64,000 bases of DNA from NCBI GenBank assembly GCA_001915385.1, contig MNQK01000031.1, positions 1 through 64,000 of the forward strand. Reading direction: 5' to 3'. Shown one piece after another: positions 50,965 through 59,538 of this stretch. Source of the stretch: Bacteroidales bacterium 52_46. Its GTDB lineage: Bacteria > Bacteroidota > Bacteroidia > Bacteroidales > Muribaculaceae. Position numbers and translations under genes: made by a program. The notes beneath the pieces are model-generated. The model was not told where the DNA came from and searched no databases. It was given only the letters and a program-made list of their open reading frames with translations. The first letter of the stretch is position 1. Each line of letters starts with the position of its first letter.

Positions 50965-52095
50965 ATGAAATTTCAAATTCATAGCAAATCGCTTTACAAC
51001 GCGTTGTCGGCAGTAAGCAAGGTCATCAATTCGAAGAACGCGATGACGATATTGAACAACTTTCTGTTTGAAGTTGACAATGAGTCAGTGAAGATTACCG
51101 CATCCGACCTTGAAAATATACTTACGGCACGCGTAAAGATAGAAAACCTCGAAGGAGAGGGCGGAAAATTCTGCGTTGACGCACGCCGTTGCGTGGAACT
51201 TTTCAAGGAGTTGCCCGAACTCAATGTTGATTTCAGCGTTGACGACAACCTCGCCATCACGATAGAATATCCCGGCGACAAATTCAATTTCGTCGGCATC
51301 AACGGCAACGAGTATCCTACGCCCAAACAGGAGGCACAGGAAATGGAGCCGCTGGTATTCGAGTGTCCGGTCGAGCAGCTTGTACTCGGCATCGACAACA
51401 CGCTGTTTGCAGTCGGTACTGACGACCTGCGTCCGCAGATGATGGGCATACTGTTTGACATCAAGCCTGACAGCATCACTTTCGTAGCGACCGACACACG
51501 CAAACTGGTGCGTTACTCCAACAGCATGTCGGCACCCGGCATAACCGCATCATGCATCATCCCGGTCAAACCGGCCACCATCATAAAGAATGCATTTGCC
51601 AAGGAGGAGAAAGTCAAGGTGAGCCTCGACACGAAGTCGGCAACGATAGAGAGCGGCACATATACGTTCAACTGCCGCTTCATCAAAGGAGTGTTCCCCG
51701 ACTATAACCGCGTGATTCCCGCCAACAATCCGTATTCACTCACTATCGACCGCCACTCGATGCTCAATGCATTGCGCCGCGTAGGCGTTTTCGTCGACCC
51801 CGGCCACGGTCTGGTGAAATTCCGCATCACTCCGGAGAATATCGAGATGAAAGCGCAGGACAACAACTTCTGCACTTCCGGACGCGTGGAACTCCCCTGC
51901 TCTTTCACGGGCAACGACATGATTATCGGATTCAGCGCCCCGTACCTCATCGAGATATGCAATACGCTCTCGACCGAAAATATTGTAATCAAGCTCAGCG
52001 ACCCGAGCCGGCCCGGAGTATTCGTTCCCGAGGAGAATGACGATGATTCCGATCTGCTCATGTTGCTGATGCCGATGACTGTAAGCAACTTCTAA
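50965..52095 (+). CDS. dnaN: DNA polymerase III beta subunit (sliding clamp)
   Basis: The 376-residue protein has the three-fold clamp layout: MKFQIHSKSLYNALSAVSKVINSKN at the start, then repeated beta-clamp domains, and the hydrophobic C-terminus LLMLLMPMTVSNF, which forms the partner-binding pocket edge. It encircles DNA and tethers the replicative polymerase. It is not next to dnaA or oriC here, as often in Bacteroidetes. Its own promoter lies upstream and the palindromic element at 52214 lies downstream. Confidence 0.97.
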   Translation: MKFQIHSKSLYNALSAVSKVINSKNAMTILNNFLFEVDNESVKITASDLENILTARVKIENLEGEGGKFCVDARRCVELFKELPELNVDFSVDDNLAITIEYPGDKFNFVGINGNEYPTPKQEAQEMEPLVFECPVEQLVLGIDNTLFAVGTDDLRPQMMGILFDIKPDSITFVATDTRKLVRYSNSMSAPGITASCIIPVKPATIIKNAFAKEEKVKVSLDTKSATIESGTYTFNCRFIKGVFPDYNRVIPANNPYSLTIDRHSMLNALRRVGVFVDPGHGLVKFRITPENIEMKAQDNNFCTSGRVELPCSFTGNDMIIGFSAPYLIEICNTLSTENIVIKLSDPSRPGVFVPEENDDDSDLLMLLMPMTVSNF

Positions 52096-52213
52096 GAGCA
52101 TTATTTAAGTTTCCAAATATCTTACAGCCAATAAATTTTCGGGAAATTATCACTAAAAAAATGATATTTCCGCAGAATGGTGTTGAAAAAGTTATTATCT
52201 CCGGGATATGATA

Positions 52214-52310
52214 TGGCATGATGTAGGGCTGTTCCCCGGAACAGCCGCCGAGTGAATGATAATCAATCGCTACAACCGGCTGTTCCGGGGAATAGCCCTA
52301 CACCATGCCA
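52214..52310. repeat. 97-bp palindromic element
   Basis: Two 34-bp arms, 52214-52247 and 52277-52310, with two mismatches and a 29-nt centre. The arms start TGGCATG and carry TGTAGGGCT. The outer TGTAGGG matches the edge of the smaller palindromes at 52365 and 53386. No coding potential. The 354 nt between dnaN and the exonuclease gene hold only this and the next repeat. Confidence 0.75.
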
Positions 52311-52364
52311 ATAGTGAATATCAGTTTTATAACACTTTAGTCGCGAAAGATTCAGACCGGGACC

Positions 52365-52385
52365 GGACGCACGAGCCGTGCGTCC
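52365..52385. repeat. Small palindrome, GGACGC family
   Basis: GGACGCACG-AGC-CGTGCGTCC, followed by CTACA. It falls inside the open frame upstream of the exonuclease ATG, which supports starting that gene at 52450. Confidence 0.7.
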
Positions 52386-52449
52386 CTACATATTGAAACA
52401 ATTCACATTGTCCGGGAACAATTCATATTATAAATTTCACATTGCAGAT

Positions 52450-53217
52450 ATGCAGCTTTCATTAAAGAAACCTATCATATTTTTTGACCTCGAGACTACG
52501 GGACTGTCGATTACCGGTGACCGTATAGTCGAGATGTCAATCATAAAAGTCAATCCCAACGGGGAGGAAGAGGAATACAATTTCCGGTTCAATCCCGAAA
52601 TGGCTATTTCGGCCGAAGCCGAATCCGTGCACCATATATCAAATGCCGATGTAAGCGACAAGCCTACATTCAAGTCCAAAGCACGGGAAATAGCACGGAT
52701 AATTGAGGGATGTGACATCGCAGGATTCGCGTCGAGCCGTTTCGACATACCGATGCTTGCCGAGGAGTTCGCCCGCGTCGGAGTGGATTTTGATTTCGGT
52801 AAAGCGCGTTTTGTCGACGTGCAGACCATATTCCACAAGAAGGAACAACGCACGCTCACGGCAGCCTATAGATTTTACTGTGGCAAAGACCTAAATGACG
52901 CGCACTCGGCACTGGCTGATACGCGTGCCACATACGAGGTGCTCAAAGCCCAGCTCGACTGTTACGACGACCTGCCGAACGATATTGAGAAGCTGTCGGC
53001 ATATTCGTCGCAGCAACGCAATGTCGACCTTATGGGACGAATCGTTTACAACGAGCAGGGAGTGGAGACCATCAATTTCGGCAAGCACAAGGGAAAAGCC
53101 GTAATAGATGTGTTCAAGACCGACCCGGGCTATTTCAGCTGGATATTGCAGGGCGATTTTCCCCAGGACACCAAGAATGTGTTTACGAGGATAAAGTTAG
53201 CTTCGGGGAAGAAGTAG
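52450..53217 (+). CDS. DnaQ-like 3'-5' exonuclease
   Basis: The ATG at 52450 is chosen because the longer frame from 52378 runs through a palindromic repeat. The DEDDh exonuclease motifs are complete: FFDLETTG (Asp, Glu), SRFDIPMLAEE (Asp) and HSALADTRAT (His...Asp). A C-terminal segment (NFGKHKGKAVIDVFKTDPGYFSWIL) resembles a small domain often fused to such nucleases. It may serve as a proofreading epsilon-type subunit or a repair nuclease. Confidence 0.9.
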   Translation: MQLSLKKPIIFFDLETTGLSITGDRIVEMSIIKVNPNGEEEEYNFRFNPEMAISAEAESVHHISNADVSDKPTFKSKAREIARIIEGCDIAGFASSRFDIPMLAEEFARVGVDFDFGKARFVDVQTIFHKKEQRTLTAAYRFYCGKDLNDAHSALADTRATYEVLKAQLDCYDDLPNDIEKLSAYSSQQRNVDLMGRIVYNEQGVETINFGKHKGKAVIDVFKTDPGYFSWILQGDFPQDTKNVFTRIKLASGKK

Positions 53218-53256
53218 AGGGTGAAGGCTGGGCGGCTGATAAGGGTTTTTAGAGTG

Positions 53257-53320
53257 TAAGGTCAGTAAAGACGGTAAGGTCATTAAGGTCTTTAAAGTCA
53301 TTAAGGTCTTTAAGGACGAT
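53257..53320. repeat. 9-bp-period tandem array without a four-helix-bundle gene
   Basis: Seven units, such as TAAGGTCAG, TAAAGACGG, TAAGGTCAT, TAAGGTCTT and TAAAGTCAT. The units are nearly the same as in the array at 22144. Confidence 0.8.
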
Positions 53321-53385
53321 GGGGAGATTTGAGATAGTTGGGAATAATTTTTTTGGAATGGGTGAAGATGGTGTTTTTGGGGTGC

Positions 53386-53405
53386 GGACGCGATAAATCG
53401 CGTCC
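53386..53405. repeat. Small palindrome, GGACGC family
   Basis: GGACGCGAT-AA-ATCGCGTCC followed by CTACA, the same outer bases as the repeat at 52365-52385 with a different core. Confidence 0.7.
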
Positions 53406-53478
53406 CTACAATAAGGGGAAACATCTGATGGAGGTGTGTGTAGGAGGAACAGTTTAATGGAGTAAAAAAGATAATGAG

Positions 53479-54693
53479 ATGTCGTTGACAGGAAAACATA
53501 TTATAGTGGGAATAACCGGCGGTATTGCAGCTTACAAGACTGCCACGCTGGTGCGTCTGCTCATCAAGAGCGGTGCGGAGGTACAGGTGGTCATGACACC
53601 GAATGCCAAAGAATTCATCTGTCCGGTCACGCTGTCGACTCTGTCGGGCAAACCTGTCATCAGCGAGTTTTTCACCGCCAACACCGGCCAATGGCATTCA
53701 CATGTCGATCTCGGGCTATGGGCCGATGCAATGGTAATAGCGCCCGCCACGGCCTCAACCATAGGCAAGATGGCCAACGGCGTGGCCGACAACATGCTTG
53801 TCACGACCTACCTGTCGGCCAAGGCACCGGTATTCGTGGCTCCAGCCATGGACCTTGACATGATGGCTCACCCGTCAACTACGCGCAACATCGCGTTGCT
53901 CCGCTCGTACGGCAACAATATCATAGAACCTGCCGAGGGGGAACTTGCATCGCATCTCGTAGGGAAAGGCCGCATGGAGGAACCCGAAAACATACTGAAA
54001 GTGCTCGACCGCTTTTTCAGCGAGAGCCGGCCGCTTGCCGGCAAACATGTCATGGTGACCGCCGGGCCTACATACGAGCGCATTGACCCGGTGAGATTCA
54101 TCGGCAATTACTCCACCGGTAAAATGGGTTATGCCATCGCCGACGAAGCAGCCCGCCGCGGCGCGAAAGTGACACTCATATCGGGACCTGTAGGCATAAA
54201 GCCGACGGTGCCGGAGGTAGAGGTCGTCAACGTGGAATCCGCACGCGAGATGTACGCGCAGTGTCAACGCTACTTCGGCGACAGCGACATTGCCATAATG
54301 TCGGCCGCAGTGGCCGATTACGCTCCGGCCGAAGTTGCAGAAAAGAAAATCAAACGCGAAAAAGATGAGATACCACAAATCAGACTTGTGAAAAATCCGG
54401 ACATAGCGGCTTCGCTCGGCAAGGAGAAACGCCCTGACCAGATACTCGTCGGCTTCGCCCTCGAGACAAATGACGAAAAGAGCAACGCGCTCGACAAACT
54501 CACGCGCAAGAATCTCGACATGATAGTGATGAACTCCCTTCGCGATGCCGGAGCAGGATTCGGCACGGACACCAACAAGATAACGGTATTCACCCGCAAC
54601 GGCGCTTCGAAAGAATTCCCGCTAAAGAGCAAAGCCGAAGTGGCATGCGACATTCTCGACTGCATTGCCGGGCTCCCGCAAAATAAAAAATAA
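53479..54693 (+). CDS. coaBC: Bifunctional phosphopantothenoylcysteine decarboxylase / phosphopantothenate-cysteine ligase
   Basis: The 404-residue protein is a fusion of the flavin-dependent CoaC decarboxylase (residues 1-185; GITGGIAAYKT at the start, APATASTIGKMANGVADNML, APAMDLDMM) and the CoaB ligase (190-400; HVMVTAGPTYERIDPVRFIGNYSTGKMG, AAVADY). These are two consecutive steps of coenzyme A synthesis. The DUF4835 and recN genes follow in the same direction with small gaps, an order often kept in Bacteroidetes. Confidence 0.97.
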   Translation: MSLTGKHIIVGITGGIAAYKTATLVRLLIKSGAEVQVVMTPNAKEFICPVTLSTLSGKPVISEFFTANTGQWHSHVDLGLWADAMVIAPATASTIGKMANGVADNMLVTTYLSAKAPVFVAPAMDLDMMAHPSTTRNIALLRSYGNNIIEPAEGELASHLVGKGRMEEPENILKVLDRFFSESRPLAGKHVMVTAGPTYERIDPVRFIGNYSTGKMGYAIADEAARRGAKVTLISGPVGIKPTVPEVEVVNVESAREMYAQCQRYFGDSDIAIMSAAVADYAPAEVAEKKIKREKDEIPQIRLVKNPDIAASLGKEKRPDQILVGFALETNDEKSNALDKLTRKNLDMIVMNSLRDAGAGFGTDTNKITVFTRNGASKEFPLKSKAEVACDILDCIAGLPQNKK

Positions 54694-54724
54694 TTGCAGA
54701 AACATAATATTCCCTCTCCCAAAT

Positions 54725-55633
54725 ATGTTACGACGAATATTACTCATACTGACAGGCGTAATGGCGATGGCTACAGTCAACGCCCAGGAACTCAACTGCA
54801 CGGTTGAAATTAATTCCGACCAGGTGCAGGGTTCCAACAAAAGCGTTTTCGAGACGCTTCAGTCAGCCATCAACGATTATTTCAACACAACGACATTCAC
54901 CAACGCAAAATTCTCACCCAACGAGAAAATCGAATGCCGTTTTTTTCTGACTGTAAAGGAGGTAAACGACAATACGTTCACGGGCGACATACAGGTACAG
55001 TCGACGCGTCCGGTGTATAATTCGTCATATACCACCAACCTGATAAATTTCAAGGACTCCAAGGTAGAATTCACCTATCAGGAGGGTGAACCGCTCATTT
55101 TCTCGGAGAACAGCATGGAGAGCCAGCTGACGGCGATACTCAATTTCTACGCTTATCTTTTCTTAGCAGTGGATTTCGATTCATTCTCCCCGCGTGGCGG
55201 CCAGCCGTTTTTCGACCGTCTGGCACAGATAGTGCAGATGGCGCAGTCGTCGGGCGAAACAGGATGGCGGCAGTTTGAGGACACAAAGAACCGTTCGGCA
55301 GTACTCAGCGCATACACCGACCAGGCCACATCGGGACTGCGCGACATGCTCTACGACTACCACCGCAAGGGGCTTGACGAGATGTCGGTATCACCCGACA
55401 AAGGAAGAGCAAACATCACGCAGTCGCTCGACTATCTGCAGAAAGTATATCAGGTGAACCCTATGTCGGTAGGACTGTCGATGTTCAAGGACGCCAAACT
55501 CGACGAGCTTGTCAACATATACTCCAAAGCGCCGCAGACCGAGCGCGACCGTGTGTATGAACTGCTGAAAGACATCTACCCTACCGAGCAGGAGCGCATC
55601 AACAAGATAAAGAATCCGCCGGTCAACAGATAG
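54725..55633 (+). CDS. DUF4835 family exported protein (PorD-like)
   Basis: The ATG at 54725 gives a signal peptide MLRRILLILTGVMAMATVNAQ; the longer frame from 54665 overlaps coaBC and lacks sense. The mature protein starts ELNCTVEINSDQVQGSNKSVFETLQ and ends with a TPR-like helix series (ITQSLDYLQKVYQVNPMSVGLSMF). It fits the DUF4835 family, which some annotations call PorD of the type IX secretion system. I cannot confirm that link here. Position between coaBC and recN is the usual one. Confidence 0.88.
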   Translation: MLRRILLILTGVMAMATVNAQELNCTVEINSDQVQGSNKSVFETLQSAINDYFNTTTFTNAKFSPNEKIECRFFLTVKEVNDNTFTGDIQVQSTRPVYNSSYTTNLINFKDSKVEFTYQEGEPLIFSENSMESQLTAILNFYAYLFLAVDFDSFSPRGGQPFFDRLAQIVQMAQSSGETGWRQFEDTKNRSAVLSAYTDQATSGLRDMLYDYHRKGLDEMSVSPDKGRANITQSLDYLQKVYQVNPMSVGLSMFKDAKLDELVNIYSKAPQTERDRVYELLKDIYPTEQERINKIKNPPVNR

Positions 55634-55704
55634 GAAGGCATGATTGTTTCAATATAGCGACAGCATAACTTCCTGCGGAACCGGATAAACATAAAAGAGA
55701 CACA

Positions 55705-57390
55705 ATGATAGAGACTCTTTCCATATCAAACTATGCTTTGATTGACAACATAGAGCTGACGTTCCGCCCGGGACTCAATATCATCACGGGCGAGACCGGT
55801 GCCGGAAAATCGATAATGCTCGGCGCGCTGTCAATGCTTTTCGGCAACCGTGCCGACACAAAGGTGGTCAGCGACAAGAGCAAGAAATCGGTCGTAGAGG
55901 GTATTTTCGACATAACCGGATATGACGAGATAGGACGTCTGTTGTCGGAGAACGATATAGACCCAATGGACCGACAGCTAATACTCCGGAGGGAAATATC
56001 ACCGTCGGGGAGATCGCGGTCATTTGTCAACGATGTGCCGGCTCCGTTATCGTTGCTGCGCGAGATAGCGATACGACTTGTCGACCTGCATTCGCAACAT
56101 CAGAATCTGCTTTTGGCCGACAACAACTATCAGCTTACAGTCATCGACACCATGCTCGATGACAAAGAGATTAAGAAAGAGTATGCCGTGGCATACGACG
56201 CATTCCGGTCGGCGCTGAAAAAATATCAGGTGGCGCGCCGTGCATCGGAGACATCGAAAGCCGAAGAGGAATATATATGCTACCAGTTGCAGTTGCTCGA
56301 AGAGCTCAACCTGCAACCGGGAGAGCAGGAGGCACTTGAACAGGAACGCAACCTGCTGGCCAATGTCACCACCGTGAAGGAGTCGCTCGGGCAGATTCTC
56401 GAAATGTTTGACGGAGGTGAATACAATATACTCACCATGCTGCGTCAGAGCGAAGGATTGCTCGACGGGCTCGACGGACTTCAGGAATCGGAACAGCTAA
56501 CAGAACGTATCGAGTCGTTGCTCATCGAAGCGACAGACATAAAAGACACAGTCGAAGGCATAGATGACCGCCTTGAGGCCGACCCCCGCCGTCTGGAATA
56601 TGTCGAGGAACGCCTCGGCGACATCTACGACCTGCAGCGGAAACTGTCGGCCGACAGCGACGAGGCTCTCATCGCATTGCAACAGGAGCTAAGCGAACGC
56701 ATCGATTCAATCGACAATTCCGACGAACGGCTCAAACAGTATGCCACAAAAGCGAAAATAGCGAAAAAGCATGCCATCGAACTGGCCGAACGGCTGACCG
56801 AGGCGCGCAGACGGGTGGCCGCCCGTTTTGTGGAGGAGCTGCTGGAAAGCGCCACGCCGTTAGGCATGAAAAACCTGCGTGCCGAGATAGAGATAACGCC
56901 TGCCGAACTGAGTCCGACCGGTGCCGACAAGGTGGATTTCCTGTTCGCATTCAACAAGAACCAGCCGCTGATGCCAGTAAAGGACACCGCGTCGGGTGGT
57001 GAGATTTCACGCCTTATGCTGTCAATCAAGGCTCTTGTCGCCGACCATGTGCAGCTGCCGTCAATCATATTTGACGAGGTCGACACTGGCGTGTCGGGCG
57101 ACGTGGCAGGGCGCATGGGAAAACTGATGAAGGATATATCGCGCCGCATACAGGTGATAGCAATCACCCATCTTCCGCCGGTAGCATCGAAAGGCGATGT
57201 GCACTTCAAGGTGTTCAAGGAGGATACCGATACCACCACCAATACAAGGGTAAAACAGCTCAGCGACGAGGAGCGTATCGGCGAACTCGCGCTGATGCTT
57301 TCAGGCGACGCCAACAACGAGGCGGCACGCCAGACAGCGAAAGGAATGATCGGGAATTTTGAATGTGTAACTTTGAATTTTGAAATATAA
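55705..57390 (+). CDS. recN: DNA repair protein RecN
   Basis: This SMC-like ATPase of 561 residues has Walker A GETGAGKSIML near residue 30, long coiled-coil arms (about 160-375), the signature SGGEISRLMLSIK and Walker B IIFDEVDTGVSGDVAG with ITHLPPVA behind it. It helps double-strand break repair. The rlmB gene begins 6 nt after its stop. The gene order DUF4835-recN-rlmB suggests one transcription unit. Confidence 0.97.
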   Translation: MIETLSISNYALIDNIELTFRPGLNIITGETGAGKSIMLGALSMLFGNRADTKVVSDKSKKSVVEGIFDITGYDEIGRLLSENDIDPMDRQLILRREISPSGRSRSFVNDVPAPLSLLREIAIRLVDLHSQHQNLLLADNNYQLTVIDTMLDDKEIKKEYAVAYDAFRSALKKYQVARRASETSKAEEEYICYQLQLLEELNLQPGEQEALEQERNLLANVTTVKESLGQILEMFDGGEYNILTMLRQSEGLLDGLDGLQESEQLTERIESLLIEATDIKDTVEGIDDRLEADPRRLEYVEERLGDIYDLQRKLSADSDEALIALQQELSERIDSIDNSDERLKQYATKAKIAKKHAIELAERLTEARRRVAARFVEELLESATPLGMKNLRAEIEITPAELSPTGADKVDFLFAFNKNQPLMPVKDTASGGEISRLMLSIKALVADHVQLPSIIFDEVDTGVSGDVAGRMGKLMKDISRRIQVIAITHLPPVASKGDVHFKVFKEDTDTTTNTRVKQLSDEERIGELALMLSGDANNEAARQTAKGMIGNFECVTLNFEI

Positions 57391-57396
57391 AAATAG

Positions 57397-58152
57397 ATGG
57401 AAACTTCTGACTACATATATGGCATACGTGCCGTCATCGAGGCGATTGAAGCCGGCAAGGAGATAGACAAGGTGATGATCCGCAAGGAGCTGAACGGCGA
57501 ACTTGCGGCAGAACTGTTCGCACTGATTAAACGTGACCATATCTACTGCCAGCGTGTTCCGGTAGAGAAAATCAACAAGATAACGCGCAAGAACCATCAG
57601 GGAGTGGTGGCCATACTGTCGTCGGTCACTTATCACCGGCTTGACCACCTGGTGCCGGAGCTTTATGAAGCCGGCGTGCAGCCGTTTATCGTAGTGCTTG
57701 ACGGCATTACCGACGTAAGGAACTTCGGTGCGATAGCACGTACATGCGAATGTGCCGGAGTAAACGGTATCGTGATACCTTACCATGGCAGCGTGTCGGT
57801 GAGCGGCGACGCGATGAAGACCTCGGCGGGCGCGCTCCACCACATACCGGTATGCCGCGAATACTCCATACAGGGTGCGGTGAGATTTCTCAAAGACAAC
57901 GGCTACACCGTGGTAGCGGCAAGCGAGAAGGCCGACATCAATTATACGTGTGTCGACTACGACAAGCCTCTTGCCATAGTCATGGGCGCGGAGGATAAAG
58001 GAATATCGCCCGAAGTGATACGGCTCTGCGACCGCTTCGTGTCAATTCCGCAGATGGGACATATCGGCTCACTCAACGTGTCGGTGGCAGCCGGAGTGAT
58101 GATATACGAGGTGGTCCGACAGCGTCTGAAAGCGGGCGACGAGATAATCTGA
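57397..58152 (+). CDS. rlmB: 23S rRNA 2'-O-methyltransferase (RlmB/TrmH SPOUT family)
   Basis: The 251-residue protein has an N-terminal substrate-binding domain (YIYGIRAVIEAIEAGKEIDKVMI) and a C-terminal SPOUT methyltransferase domain with its three motifs: NFGAIARTCECAGV, IVMGAEDKGI and IPQMGHIGSLNVSVAAGV. The target is probably the ribose of G2251 in 23S rRNA, but other TrmH-family sites are possible. It lies 6 nt after recN. Confidence 0.93.
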   Translation: METSDYIYGIRAVIEAIEAGKEIDKVMIRKELNGELAAELFALIKRDHIYCQRVPVEKINKITRKNHQGVVAILSSVTYHRLDHLVPELYEAGVQPFIVVLDGITDVRNFGAIARTCECAGVNGIVIPYHGSVSVSGDAMKTSAGALHHIPVCREYSIQGAVRFLKDNGYTVVAASEKADINYTCVDYDKPLAIVMGAEDKGISPEVIRLCDRFVSIPQMGHIGSLNVSVAAGVMIYEVVRQRLKAGDEII

Positions 58153-58257
58153 CCTACAGACAGCAAAGTTCCTACATCGGGAGATTTGCAACTCCTCTTA
58201 ATATAATTCCGCATGAAGCAAATACAATAATATAAATCAATCAAAATCACAAACGAA

Positions 58258-59451
58258 ATGGTAAAGATAGGTTCGGTGATGACACCGATAGGCAAAAAAG
58301 CGATGTTGCTGGGAAGCGGAGAGCTCGGCAAGGAAGTGGCGATTGAACTGCAGCGCTATGGCGTGGAGGTGATAGCCTGCGACAAATATGCCAATGCCCC
58401 GGCCATGCAGATAGCACACCGCAGCTATGTGTTCAATATGCTTGACGGCGCCGCATTGCGCGAGGTCATTGAAAAGGAGAAGCCTGACCATATCATTCCC
58501 GAAGTGGAAGCAATCGCGACTGATGTGCTTGTGGAACTTGAAAAAGAGGGATACAATGTGACGCCTACGGCACGCGCGGCACGTCTGACCATGAACCGCG
58601 AGGGCATACGCCGTCTGGCCGCCGAAGAACTCGGCATCAAGACTTCTCCCTACAAGTTCGCCGAGACAGAGGAGGAATTCCGCAAGGCAATCGACGAAAT
58701 AGGGATACCCTGCGTGGTAAAACCCATCATGAGTTCGTCGGGACACGGTCAGTCGACAGTAAAGAGCCCCGACCAGATTGACGCCGCATGGCGCGAGGCG
58801 CAGGAAGGCGGACGAGCCGGAGCAGGCCGCGTAATCGTAGAAGGTTTTGTGAATTTCGATTATGAGATTACGATGCTGACGGTGCGTTCTGTGGCCGGAA
58901 CGGTATGCTGTCAGCCCGTAGGCCATATACAGATCAACGGGGATTACCGCTATTCATGGCAACCGCAGCCCATGAGCGACAAGGCACTCGAATCGGCCAA
59001 AGAGATAGCCCGGAAGGTGACCGACGCATTAGGCGGCTACGGTATATTCGGCGTGGAACTTTTCATCAAGGGTGACGAAGTAATCTTCTCGGAAGTGTCG
59101 CCCCGTCCGCACGACACCGGTATGGTGACGATGATATCGCAGGATCTGAGCGAATTCGGACTGCATGCCCGTGCGTTGCTCGGTCTGCCTGTAAGCGACG
59201 TCCGTTTCTACGGCCCGTCGGCCTCGCGTGCAATCGTAGTGGAGGGTGACACCGACAAAATCGAGATGTGCAACCTCGAAAAGGTGCTTGAAGAACCCGG
59301 CGTACAGATCCGTATTTTCGGCAAACCGGAAATCAAGGGACACCGCCGCATGGGAGTGATACTCGCTACGGCCGACAGCGTGGAGGAAGCCCGCGACAAG
59401 GCCGAGCGCGCATACAACAAGCTCGAAGTTAAAGTGCTCCCCCGCGGATAA
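58258..59451 (+). CDS. purT: Formate-dependent phosphoribosylglycinamide formyltransferase
   Basis: The protein of 397 residues is an ATP-grasp enzyme. It has LLGSGELGKEVAIELQRYG at the N-terminus, the ATP-grasp core PCVVKPIMSSSGHGQS, EGFVNFDYEITMLTVR and the metal-binding EVSPRPHDTGMVTM. It forms formyl-GAR from GAR, formate and ATP in purine synthesis, an alternative to folate-dependent PurN. A terminator hairpin follows directly. Confidence 0.97.
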   Translation: MVKIGSVMTPIGKKAMLLGSGELGKEVAIELQRYGVEVIACDKYANAPAMQIAHRSYVFNMLDGAALREVIEKEKPDHIIPEVEAIATDVLVELEKEGYNVTPTARAARLTMNREGIRRLAAEELGIKTSPYKFAETEEEFRKAIDEIGIPCVVKPIMSSSGHGQSTVKSPDQIDAAWREAQEGGRAGAGRVIVEGFVNFDYEITMLTVRSVAGTVCCQPVGHIQINGDYRYSWQPQPMSDKALESAKEIARKVTDALGGYGIFGVELFIKGDEVIFSEVSPRPHDTGMVTMISQDLSEFGLHARALLGLPVSDVRFYGPSASRAIVVEGDTDKIEMCNLEKVLEEPGVQIRIFGKPEIKGHRRMGVILATADSVEEARDKAERAYNKLEVKVLPRG

Positions 59452-59468
59452 CCGCATGACATCACAAG

Positions 59469-59506
59469 GGGTGCGGCCGCAATGTCGTCATGACGCCGCA
59501 CCCTTT
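59469..59506 (+). terminator. Intrinsic terminator after purT
   Basis: GGGTGCGGC (59469-59477) and GCCGCACCC (59495-59503) pair and are followed by TTTT. Confidence 0.85.
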
Positions 59507-59538
59507 TCATTCTTTACAACAAACCAACCTGACATAAC

